Positions 1-6,024 of a stretch of 9,147 bases of DNA are shown in pieces. This DNA is from an uncultured Lachnospiraceae bacterium (GTDB lineage Bacteria; Bacillota; Clostridia; Lachnospirales; Lachnospiraceae). The notes under the pieces are model-generated. The model saw only the letters and a program-made list of their open reading frames with translations. It was not told the DNA's origin and did not search any database. The translations under genes were made by a program, and so were the position numbers. The stretch's first letter is position 1. Each line of letters begins with the position of its first letter. The DNA is taken from contig CASGVX010000073.1 of the NCBI GenBank assembly GCA_949346185.1, positions 1 through 9,147 on the forward strand. The letters are read 5' to 3'.

Positions 1-8
1 ACATAGAT

Positions 9-1292
9 ATGAAGAAAAAAAATGTTGCAAAGATGTTTTTTACAAGTTTATTAAAGTCTTTGATCTGCATTGCCATTGTGTTGGGAGTGGGGTTTATCAG
101 TTATAAGATTTCCTATTCTATTTTATCGAAAGACGGAGGAATCGCCAAGTCAGATGGTGACTCTCTGGCTGATATCAAAGCGGAGGCTACCACGGATGAT
201 ATTTCTCGCAATTTGATATACGTGTCAGATGAAAAGAACAGGGTGACCCATATTATGCTGGAAATCTGCAATAAGAAAACCCACAATATGGATTATGTGA
301 CGATTCCGGTGAAGGCGGATTATACGATTCCTTCTGTGATGTATCGGAAACTCTGCCAGGTGAATCAGGAGATTCCTCAGGTAATCCGCTTGGCATCCCT
401 GAAAAAATATTTTAGCAGCGAAGATGATGCCTATGGATACGGCGTATTGATTTTCGAGAAGATGCTGGGAACGGATATTAGCTATTACACTGCTATTGAC
501 CAGTCTACCTATGAGAGCCAGTATGAGGAGAAGAAAGTGAAGGTGGCATTTAAGACCAAAAGCGATCTCAATAATACCCCGGGGCCGGATGGAGCTACGC
601 CGGAGTCAAATACTACGCTGAAGACAAAATTAAAATTATCTATTCTGAGTGATCCCTATAAGAACCAGTTGCGGGATTTAGGCGGGAATGAGGAAAAGAT
701 TGCCGACTATATCAAAGATCAGTATAAGAGGGTTGCTTCCAATCTCACCCAGTATAATAAAATAGGATATGTGGAAACCTATCAGAAATTAGATGTGGAT
801 TTATACCACTACTGGGGGATTCCATGCACCTATGCCGACAAGGTATATTCCATTGATGGAAAGGCGGCAAAAAAGGCATTGAAGACGTTGATTGACAATG
901 ACGTGACGTATACCCAGCCTCAGGACTTGTCTGTGCTAAACAGAGTTTCCACTAGCAACAGTTCTTCCAGTGCTGCTGCTACGACGAAGCCATCCGATGG
1001 GAATAGCGAGAAAAATAGTTCTAAGAAGCTAAAGATTCGGATATTGAATGGCAGCCAGATTGCCGGGCTTGCTTCTGCCACGAAGCAGAGGTTAGAAGAG
1101 AAGGGTTTCAAGATTGCAGATGTTGGAAACTATACAGACGAGACGTTGACGACCACGCGCATTGTGGTAAGCAAAAAGGGTCAGGGAGAGGATTTGAAGG
1201 AGTGTTTTGACAATCCGAAATTGACAGTAGGCGATGTGGCGGAGGGTTACGATATCGAGATTATTTTGGGAACCAGAGATGCCAATAGTTAG
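9..1292 (+). CDS. Membrane-anchored LCP-like protein with LytR_C domain
   Basis: A 427-residue protein with a short basic N-terminus and one hydrophobic segment (about residues 10-35), so probably anchored with its bulk outside the cell. Residues about 70-170 resemble an LCP (LytR-CpsA-Psr) domain: a strand ending in TIP near residue 98, then LIFEKMLGTDISYYTAID, which matches the LCP stretch before the strand that ends the first half. The usual SIPRD is replaced by TIPVK, so the arginine and aspartate of that motif are missing. A Ser/Thr/Lys-rich linker (about 305-338) leads to a LytR_C domain (about 340-423, starting KLKIRILNGS and ending EIILG). LCP enzymes attach teichoic acids or capsule to peptidoglycan; this one may not be catalytic. 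The ATG at 9 lies too near the window edge for its ribosome site to be seen. The next gene starts 9 bases after the stop, consistent with one operon. LytR_C is confident; the LCP relation is inferred. Confidence 0.8.
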   Translation: MKKKNVAKMFFTSLLKSLICIAIVLGVGFISYKISYSILSKDGGIAKSDGDSLADIKAEATTDDISRNLIYVSDEKNRVTHIMLEICNKKTHNMDYVTIPVKADYTIPSVMYRKLCQVNQEIPQVIRLASLKKYFSSEDDAYGYGVLIFEKMLGTDISYYTAIDQSTYESQYEEKKVKVAFKTKSDLNNTPGPDGATPESNTTLKTKLKLSILSDPYKNQLRDLGGNEEKIADYIKDQYKRVASNLTQYNKIGYVETYQKLDVDLYHYWGIPCTYADKVYSIDGKAAKKALKTLIDNDVTYTQPQDLSVLNRVSTSNSSSSAAATTKPSDGNSEKNSSKKLKIRILNGSQIAGLASATKQRLEEKGFKIADVGNYTDETLTTTRIVVSKKGQGEDLKECFDNPKLTVGDVAEGYDIEIILGTRDANS

Positions 1293-1301
1293 GACAGGAA
1301 T

Positions 1302-2054
1302 ATGCAGACTTCAGTAAAAATAATGGACATTGATGTGGATATGCTATCCAATGATGTCTTTATACAGAAAATCAATGATTATTTGACAAATGAGAAGTTG
1401 CAGGTGATTTTCTTTGCATCTACGGAGATGCTGAACCGGGCCGCCCAGGAGGCGGAGTACCGGGAATTGATCGAGATGGTAGAACTGTTTCTTCCAGGAG
1501 AGGAGGCGCTTCTCAGTGCGCATCACGAGGAAGTGCTGGAAGTGGGGGATATGGTGGTGAGCTGCCGCAGTTTCGGGCTGGCGTTAGAAAAATTAAAAAA
1601 AGAGAATCGTACGATATATATTGTCTCTAAAAGCAATCATGATGTGGAACTCCTTGTGTCATATTGCAAGGAAATGCAGCCGGAATTGAAGATTGCTGGT
1701 TCTTGTGCTTATTCTGACGGCATGGATGACGTGGCTATCGTAAATGACATTAACAGCCAGGTGCCGGATTTCCTGCTGGTTGATTTGGAAGTGGGAGTAC
1801 AGGAGAGGTGGATTATGGATCATGCGTCCCTCTTGAATGCCAAGCTCTGCGTGGCTATTGGAGGAGTGGCGGGATTGATTCTTTCCCAGCAGAAGAAGAC
1901 GCCGGAATGGGTGGAAAGGTTCCACATGGGAGAGCTGTATCGAAAGATGGTAAAAGAGCAATTTGTAAAAAAAGGTTTGCGGGCGCGTATATTTCGCAAG
2001 AAAGTTGTGCAATATAATAATCAGACGGAAGACAAGAGAGGGGATCATGATTAA
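1302..2054 (+). CDS. Divergent WecG/TagA/CpsF-family glycosyltransferase-like protein
   Basis: A 250-residue soluble protein of WecG/TagA/CpsF length and layout. TagA transfers ManNAc to undecaprenyl-PP-GlcNAc in wall teichoic acid synthesis. Family traits kept: the hydrophobic strand before the first loop (VIFFAS, 35-40), the nucleotide-sugar region around IYIVSKSN and KIAGSCAYSDG (105-140), the PDFLLV strand followed by QE (167-168, as in the usual PxQE), and a C-terminal TPEWVERFHMGELYRK matching the usual APxWxxxxxLEWLYR. Traits lost: the TxNxE loop reads ASTEM, and the LPDG motif carrying the catalytic aspartate reads LPGEE (64-68). The conserved arginine before the second motif is also not evident. 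It may therefore be a pseudoenzyme. The start at 1302 has AGGA seven bases upstream, formed by the end of the preceding gene. Its partner upstream is LCP-like, so a wall-polymer context is plausible. An ordinary active transferase cannot be excluded without alignment. Confidence 0.75.
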   Translation: MQTSVKIMDIDVDMLSNDVFIQKINDYLTNEKLQVIFFASTEMLNRAAQEAEYRELIEMVELFLPGEEALLSAHHEEVLEVGDMVVSCRSFGLALEKLKKENRTIYIVSKSNHDVELLVSYCKEMQPELKIAGSCAYSDGMDDVAIVNDINSQVPDFLLVDLEVGVQERWIMDHASLLNAKLCVAIGGVAGLILSQQKKTPEWVERFHMGELYRKMVKEQFVKKGLRARIFRKKVVQYNNQTEDKRGDHD

Positions 2055-2082
2055 CGGGTAATTTCACCAGTCAGGAGGAAAT

Positions 2083-2937
2083 ATGGGGAAGTTTTTGTTG
2101 GATACGGCGAAAATCCTTCTTGGAACATTGTGCATGGCTCTGGCAGTCAATCTGGTGTACGAGCCAATGGGAATGGTCACGGGAGGGGTTTCGGGGCTGG
2201 CAATCGTCATCAAGGAGCTGACAGTAGATTTGGTTCCCGGCGGGATTCCGGTATGGCTATCCAATATCGTCATCAATTTGCCCACATTTGCCTTGGCATA
2301 CTTCGTAAAGGGAAAGCGGTTCCTTGGATACACGTTTATGGCGAATATTATATTTACCGTGTTTTTGGGAATGCTGCCTATCGTAGCGCTGCAGGAGAAG
2401 GATTACTTTCTTGCTGCAATTACGGGAGGCGTCCTGACGGGAGTGGGATTGGGCATTGTATTTGCCACAGGCTACTCTACGGGGGGGACGGATCTTTTGG
2501 GGATTATCCTTCACCAGTGGCGGAAGGAAATATCCGCTCCTACGATTCTGTTCTTTATTGACGGAATCGTCATTGCCGCAGGCATGTTCCTCTTTGGCGT
2601 ATCTGCGAGCATTTACGCCATCTTGGCAGTTTTTCTTACTTCAAAGGTGATGGACGGCATATTGTCCGGACTGAAAGTGGGAAAGCAAATCTGGATAGTT
2701 TCAGAGAACTATGAGGAGATTAGCCGCAAGATTCTGGAGAAACTGGACAGGGGCGTCACATGCCTGTCTGGAAAAGGAATGTACAGCGGTCGGGAACGAA
2801 ATGTGCTTTTGTGCGTGGTGGGAAGGCGGGAAGTGGTGAAAATCACTCAATTAGTGCGTCAGATTGACCCGGCAGCCTTTCTGATTCTTCAAGATGCCAG
2901 CGAGGTGATGGGCGAGGGATTCCAAAAAATCGAATGA
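2083..2937 (+). CDS. YitT family membrane protein (DUF2179 C-terminal domain)
   Basis: A 284-residue protein of normal YitT length. The first ~190 residues hold about five hydrophobic segments with the family's glycine-rich loops: MGMVTGGVSGLAIV near 29-42, GGVLTGVGLGIVFATGYSTGGTDLLG near 115-140, and a late helix FLFGVSASIYAILAVFLTSKVMDG. The C-terminal ~85 residues form the cytoplasmic DUF2179 domain, recognisable from SRKILEKLDRGVTCLSGKGMYSG, then NVLLCVV and EVVKITQLVRQIDPAAFL. The function of the family is not settled; an uncharacterised transporter is usually assumed. AGGAGG sits at 2073-2078, five bases before the ATG. The gene begins 28 bases after the TagA-like gene and ends the operon; no convincing terminator was found after it. 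The family call is very secure; the role is unknown. Confidence 0.92.
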   Translation: MGKFLLDTAKILLGTLCMALAVNLVYEPMGMVTGGVSGLAIVIKELTVDLVPGGIPVWLSNIVINLPTFALAYFVKGKRFLGYTFMANIIFTVFLGMLPIVALQEKDYFLAAITGGVLTGVGLGIVFATGYSTGGTDLLGIILHQWRKEISAPTILFFIDGIVIAAGMFLFGVSASIYAILAVFLTSKVMDGILSGLKVGKQIWIVSENYEEISRKILEKLDRGVTCLSGKGMYSGRERNVLLCVVGRREVVKITQLVRQIDPAAFLILQDASEVMGEGFQKIE

Positions 2938-2950
2938 AAAACACAAATTG

Positions 2951-2978
2951 TTGTGAATAATGACAATGATTTTATACT
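2951..2978 (+). promoter_or_regulatory. Possible distal promoter for msmK
   Basis: TTGTGA at 2951-2956 and TATACT at 2973-2978 are separated by 16 bases. The hexamers match the sigma-A consensus at four and five positions. This would give an msmK leader of about 270 bases. The region is AT-rich, so chance matches are likely. Confidence 0.3.
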
Positions 2979-3086
2979 ACAGGAAAATGTTTGTGAGTTT
3001 TCTACAGATTTTTTCTGGGGAACTCGAGAATTCATTGGAAGAATTGAACGAAAATTTTTTTGTCTATACGGTTTGCACAAAAAGAA

Positions 3087-3116
3087 TTGAATTTCTTTGG
3101 CTATTTGTGCTATGGT
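3087..3116 (+). promoter_or_regulatory. Candidate promoter for msmK (extended -10)
   Basis: TTGAAT at 3087-3092 and TATGGT at 3111-3116 are spaced by 18 bases, and TG at 3108-3109 supplies an extended -10. A start near 3123 would leave a leader of about 130 bases containing the palindrome at 3138-3150 and the hairpin at 3200-3219. Confidence 0.45.
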
Positions 3117-3137
3117 CAAGCAGGGTTCTTTCGTGTA

Positions 3138-3150
3138 CTATACTGTATAG
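3138..3150. promoter_or_regulatory. 13-base perfect palindrome, possible operator
   Basis: CTATAC-T-GTATAG is a perfect inverted repeat about the T at 3144, just downstream of the expected msmK start point. That is a usual place for a repressor site. It also contains TATACT, so it could instead be a second -10. No regulator is assigned. Confidence 0.35.
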
Positions 3151-3199
3151 AGAAAAACGTAGTCTTTGACTGCAATGTAGCCTTTGGCTGCAGGGGAAT

Positions 3200-3219
3200 G
3201 CCAGTGCCATTAGGCTGGC
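3200..3219 (+). other. Small hairpin in msmK leader
   Basis: GCCAG (3200-3204) pairs with CTGGC (3215-3219), and CC (3207-3208) pairs with GG (3213-3214) across an ATTA loop, with a TG bulge. It lies 19 bases before the ribosome site and has no T-run, so it is not a terminator. It may affect message stability or initiation. Confidence 0.35.
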
Positions 3220-3253
3220 GAAAAATAACAAATATTTTAGGAGGATACATACT

Positions 3254-4372
3254 ATGGCAAGTTTATCTTTAAAAAACATTTGTAAGACTTATCCAAACGG
3301 ATTTGAGGCGGTAAAGAACTTTAATTTGGATATTGCTGACAAGGAATTTATCATTTTCGTAGGCCCTTCAGGTTGTGGTAAATCTACCACTCTTCGAATG
3401 ATTGCAGGCTTGGAAGAAATTTCAAGTGGTGAATTGTGGATTGGCAATAATTTGGTAAATGATGTGGAGCCTAAGGACAGAGATATCGCGATGGTATTCC
3501 AGAACTATGCTTTGTATCCGCATATGACGGTTTATGATAACATGGCGTTCGGCTTGAAGTTGAGAAAGACACCCAAAGATAAAATTGATAAACTGGTGAA
3601 TGAGGCTGCGAGAATTCTGGACATTGAGTCTCTCTTGGAGCGTAAGCCGAAGGCTTTGTCCGGTGGTCAGCGTCAGCGTGTTGCCATGGGTCGTGCGATT
3701 GTCCGTAATCCCAAAGTGTTCCTGATGGATGAGCCTCTGTCAAACTTGGACGCAAAGCTCCGCGTGCAGATGCGTATTGAGATTTCCAAGATTCATCAGA
3801 GTTTGGAGGCAACCATCATCTATGTAACCCATGACCAGACTGAGGCACTTACCCTTGGTACCCGTATCGTGGTTATGAAGGATGGCATCATGCAGCAGGT
3901 TGCTTCTCCTATTGATTTGTATACAAAGCCATGCAACATTTTCGTTGCTGGATTTATCGGTTCTCCTCAGATGAACTTCATCGACTGCAAGGCAGTGGGC
4001 GAGGGAAATGATGTGAAACTTCAGTTCGGCAAATATGCTGTAAAGCTTCCCGAAGGCAAGGCTTCTAAGTTGGTTGAGGGCGGCTATGTGGGCAAGGATG
4101 TGGTGCTTGGCATTCGTCCCGAGGATGTGAAGGATGAGGAAATCTATGTCAACGGCGGTACAGACAATGTTCTGGATGCCAAAGTCAGAGTTTATGAGAT
4201 GCTGGGTGCAGAGGTATTCCTGTATCTGACAGTGGATGGACATGACAAGGATGTGACAGTCCGCGTGAATCCTCGTACGACGGCTCGTCCCGGCGATACG
4301 ATTAAGATTGCTCTTGACACCAGCAAGATTCATGTATTTGATAAGGAGTCTGAAAAGACGATTACAAATTAG
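3254..4372 (+). CDS. msmK: ABC transporter ATP-binding protein, MsmK/UgpC/MalK type
   Basis: A 372-residue ATPase that energises carbohydrate import from the cytoplasmic face of binding-protein-dependent permeases. Every nucleotide-binding motif is intact: Walker A GPSGCGKST (37-45), Q-loop Q83, signature LSGGQRQR (135-142), Walker B VFLMDEP (155-161), D-loop SNLDAK (163-168) and switch H193 in VTHDQTEA. The C-terminal ~135 residues (GFIGSPQMNF onward, LGIRPEDV, and the final TIKIALDTSKIHVFD) form the TOBE/MalK regulatory domain. AGGAGG at 3239-3244 lies nine bases before the ATG. No permease or binding-protein gene is adjacent. The gene has its own leader and a strong terminator, so it is probably an orphan ATPase serving several sugar importers, as known for MsmX in Bacillus and MsmK in streptococci. 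The family is certain; which sugars it serves cannot be read from the sequence. Confidence 0.95.
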   Translation: MASLSLKNICKTYPNGFEAVKNFNLDIADKEFIIFVGPSGCGKSTTLRMIAGLEEISSGELWIGNNLVNDVEPKDRDIAMVFQNYALYPHMTVYDNMAFGLKLRKTPKDKIDKLVNEAARILDIESLLERKPKALSGGQRQRVAMGRAIVRNPKVFLMDEPLSNLDAKLRVQMRIEISKIHQSLEATIIYVTHDQTEALTLGTRIVVMKDGIMQQVASPIDLYTKPCNIFVAGFIGSPQMNFIDCKAVGEGNDVKLQFGKYAVKLPEGKASKLVEGGYVGKDVVLGIRPEDVKDEEIYVNGGTDNVLDAKVRVYEMLGAEVFLYLTVDGHDKDVTVRVNPRTTARPGDTIKIALDTSKIHVFDKESEKTITN

Positions 4373-4404
4373 TGAGATATATTTGCTAACATTAAAAAAT
4401 TACT

Positions 4405-4440
4405 ATACCAGACAGCATGGCTGTCTGGTATTTTTCTTTG
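4405..4440 (+). terminator. Intrinsic terminator after msmK
   Basis: A perfect 12-bp stem, ATACCAGACAGC (4405-4416) with GCTGTCTGGTAT (4420-4431), closes an ATG loop and runs into TTTTTCTTT. An A-rich stretch precedes it. It lies 32 bases past the msmK stop and separates msmK from the regulator gene. Confidence 0.95.
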
Positions 4441-4473
4441 TTGAATATGTACGATGGAGAAGGGGAAAATAAC

Positions 4474-4502
4474 TTTACATTTGGGCAAGATGATGATAAA
4501 AT
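4474..4502 (+). promoter_or_regulatory. Sigma-A-type promoter for the CdaR-like gene
   Basis: TTTACA (4474-4479) and TAAAAT (4497-4502) are exactly 17 bases apart, each five of six to consensus. They lie just after the msmK terminator and about 65 bases before the ATG at 4567. This is the best promoter match in the window. Confidence 0.75.
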
Positions 4503-4566
4503 AAATTAATGCGTGCTTAGAAGTGCGAGACATTGGCGAAGGATAGAATAGTGTTGGAGGGATGAT

Positions 4567-5655
4567 ATGATTTCAAATCAGGTGTTGCAGACAACGATAG
4601 ACGGGCTGAAGAATATAACCAGAATTGATATTTGCGTAATGGATACGGAGGGGAAGGCTCTTGCTACCACGATCAATAATGTGGAGGAGTACGAGGAGGC
4701 AGTGATGGCTTTCGTGGATTCGCCAGCGGACAGTCAGGTACTGCAAGGCTATCAGTTCTTTAAAGTATTTGATGAGCATCAGTTGGAGTATGTGATATTG
4801 GCAAAGGGGGATTCGGATGATGTATACATGGTTGGCAAATTGGCAGCCTTCCAGATTCACAATCTCCTGATTGCCTATAAGGAGAGGTACGACAAGGATA
4901 ATTTTATAAAAAATTTGTTGCTGGACAATCTGTTGCTAGTGGATATCTATAATAGAGCCAAAAAACTGCACATAGAGATTGCGGCAAGGCGGGTGGTTTT
5001 TCTGATTGAGACCAAATATGAGAAGGATGCCAATGCATTAGAAACTGTCAAGGGACTTTTTGCGGGAAAGAAAAAGGATTTCATTACCCAGGTGGACGAG
5101 AAGAATATTATCGTGGTAAAGGAAATGCTAGAGAATGAGACCTATGAGGATATGGAAAAGACGGCGAAGGTCATTTTGGATATGCTGAATACGGAGGCCA
5201 TGACTTCTGTCCATGTCTCCTATGGGACGATTGTGAATGAGATTAAGGATGTATCCCGCTCCTACAAGGAGGCGAAGATGGCATTGGACGTGGGGAGGAT
5301 TTTTTACAGCGACCGCAATGTGATTGCCTATAGCAGTTTGGGAATCGGGCGCTTGATCTACCAGCTTCCCATGCCTCTGTGCAAGATGTTTATCAAGGAG
5401 ATTTTTGGGGAGAAGTCTCCGGACGATTTCGACGACGAAACCATCGCTACCATCAATAAATTCTTTGAAAATAGTCTGAATGTGTCAGAGACTTCCAGAC
5501 AATTGTATATTCATAGAAATACCTTGGTGTATCGGCTGGATAAGCTGCAGAAGAGCACGGGGCTGGATCTGAGGGTGTTTGACGATTCCATTACCTTCAA
5601 GATTGCCCTCATGGTGGTGAAATACATGAAATATATGGAGAATTTTGAGTATTAA
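4567..5655 (+). CDS. CdaR/PucR-family transcriptional regulator
   Basis: A 362-residue cytoplasmic regulator. The N-terminal ~120 residues (QTTIDGLKNITRIDICVMDTEGKALATT) look like a PAS-like small-molecule sensor of the sugar-diacid-recognition kind. The middle part (about 135-265, with VVFLIET, VHVSYGTIVNEIKDVSRSYKEAKMAL) matches the degenerate GGDEF-like domain of CdaR proteins. The C-terminus (about 297-353) is a PucR-type helix-turn-helix: FFENSLNVSETSRQLYIHRNT, then LVYRLDKLQKSTGLDLR and DDSITFKIALMV. GGAGGG (4556-4561) lies five bases before the ATG. It has its own promoter and follows the MsmK-type ATPase gene, so a role in carbohydrate uptake control is reasonable but inferred. The ligand is unknown. 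No clear terminator follows; the structured element begins four bases after the stop. Confidence 0.88.
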   Translation: MISNQVLQTTIDGLKNITRIDICVMDTEGKALATTINNVEEYEEAVMAFVDSPADSQVLQGYQFFKVFDEHQLEYVILAKGDSDDVYMVGKLAAFQIHNLLIAYKERYDKDNFIKNLLLDNLLLVDIYNRAKKLHIEIAARRVVFLIETKYEKDANALETVKGLFAGKKKDFITQVDEKNIIVVKEMLENETYEDMEKTAKVILDMLNTEAMTSVHVSYGTIVNEIKDVSRSYKEAKMALDVGRIFYSDRNVIAYSSLGIGRLIYQLPMPLCKMFIKEIFGEKSPDDFDDETIATINKFFENSLNVSETSRQLYIHRNTLVYRLDKLQKSTGLDLRVFDDSITFKIALMVVKYMKYMENFEY

Positions 5656-5658
5656 TGG

Positions 5659-5670
5659 TACTATTCACAG
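5659..5670 (+). repeat. Left inverted repeat of the intergenic element
   Basis: TACTATTCACAG, the exact reverse complement of 5888-5899. It starts four bases after the CdaR-like stop codon. Confidence 0.9.
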
Positions 5671-5690
5671 TCATAGAGAAAGAAAGATGC
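5667..5690 (+). repeat. 24-bp direct repeat, copy 1
   Basis: A purine-rich 24-base stretch beginning ACAGTCATAGAG and ending AAAGATGC, repeated without mismatch at 5900-5923. The copies are 233 bases apart. Copy 1 overlaps the end of the left inverted repeat and forms the 5' arm of the first internal stem. Confidence 0.95.
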
Positions 5691-5887
5691 TGGCTCGTCA
5701 AGCTTGCTTGTAAGAGGCAGTTCGTTCGTTCTCTATGAACTGTGGAAGCTGTTCATCCCGTTATAAGGTGCTAGACATCCGGTGGATGTCTGTTCAGCGC
5801 GGACCGAAACGGAGTGTAGAAGCCAGAGTTGCGTTAGCAATGACCGATGCCGTTAGGCAGCGGGGCTATCGCATGAGGGATGAATGG

Positions 5888-5899
5888 CTGTGAATAGTA
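5888..5899 (-). repeat. Right inverted repeat of the intergenic element
   Basis: CTGTGAATAGTA, the exact reverse complement of 5659-5670. It directly abuts the second copy of the 24-bp direct repeat. Confidence 0.9.
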
Positions 5900-5923
5900 A
5901 CAGTCATAGAGAAAGAAAGATGC
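5900..5923 (+). repeat. 24-bp direct repeat, copy 2
   Basis: An exact copy of 5667-5690, starting on the base after the right inverted repeat. Its first 15 bases are also complementary, with one bulge, to 5729-5743, so both copies could compete for the same pairing arm. Confidence 0.95.
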
Positions 5924-5987
5924 AGTTTATGAGCCTCGGTCTGTCCTGGGAGGGATGGGGCGGGGCTCTTTGTGGATAAGAAACTGC
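5922..5987 (+). other. Hairpin in the ftsE leader
   Basis: An outer stem GCAGTTT (5922-5928) with AAACTGC (5981-5987) encloses an 8-bp inner stem GAGCCTCG (5931-5938) with CGGGGCTC (5961-5968, one G-T pair). Only TTTGTGG follows the inner stem, so it is at best a weak terminator. No convincing promoter for ftsE was found after it. Confidence 0.5.
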
Positions 5988-6024
5988 CAATGAATGATTG
6001 ACAGTTCCTAAGATGGAGAATGGA

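Larger units (their letters stand above)
2938..3253. other. 316-base intergenic leader before msmK
   Basis: No coding gene is supported here. Open frames of about 70 codons (2960-3169, 3060-3272 and reverse frames) lack ribosome sites and do not look like proteins. The region is AT-rich at its left, with a T7 run at 3055-3061 but no strong stem ahead of it, so a terminator for the yitT operon is not called. The right half holds two candidate promoters, a 13-base palindrome at 3138-3150, an 11-base imperfect direct repeat (CTTTGACTGCA at 3164-3174 and CTTTGGCTGCA at 3182-3192), a small hairpin and the msmK ribosome site. Confidence 0.6.
5659..5899. ncRNA. Candidate structured RNA or small mobile repeat with nested stems
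   Basis: No protein is supported here. The two ends are a perfect 12-bp inverted repeat (TACTATTCACAG at 5659-5670, CTGTGAATAGTA at 5888-5899). Directly inside the left end is a 10-bp stem (5671-5680 with 5729-5738); directly inside the right end is an 11-bp stem with two G-T pairs (5749-5759 with 5877-5887). The three stems can coexist as a three-way junction. Inside the second arm are AGACATCC/GGATGTCT (5773-5780/5784-5791), CCG/CGG (5804-5806/5810-5812) and AGCC/GGCT (5821-5824/5864-5867), the last enclosing two hairpins TTGC/GCAA and TGCC/GGCA that both have a GTTA loop. Such pairing is far beyond chance. Whether it acts as RNA or DNA, and on which strand, cannot be told; read from the reverse strand the loops are TAAC, a UMAC-type tetraloop. 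Confidence 0.5.

Noticed and set aside
1659..2048. 129-codon reverse-strand frame over the TagA-like gene
   Set aside because: Composition and placement are those of a shadow; the + strand frame has family landmarks.
3028..3061. Possible terminator for the yitT operon (AATTC/GAATT stem before a T7 run)
   Set aside because: Only five A/T-rich pairs, with several bases between stem and T-run; too weak to call.
2960..3272. Small + strand frames in the msmK leader
   Set aside because: No ribosome site, no protein-like features, and they overlap promoter and leader elements.
3740..4333. 197-codon reverse-strand open frame inside msmK
   Set aside because: Fully antisense to the conserved ATPase gene, with no family signal and no initiation signals.
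5659..5923. CRISPR-like array or tRNA
   Set aside because: Only two repeat copies 233 bases apart, no regular spacers, and no cloverleaf or T-loop motif.
5998..6003. TTGACA as a -35 for ftsE
   Set aside because: No matching -10 follows at 16-18 bases, and it overlaps an alternative TTG start just before the coding region.
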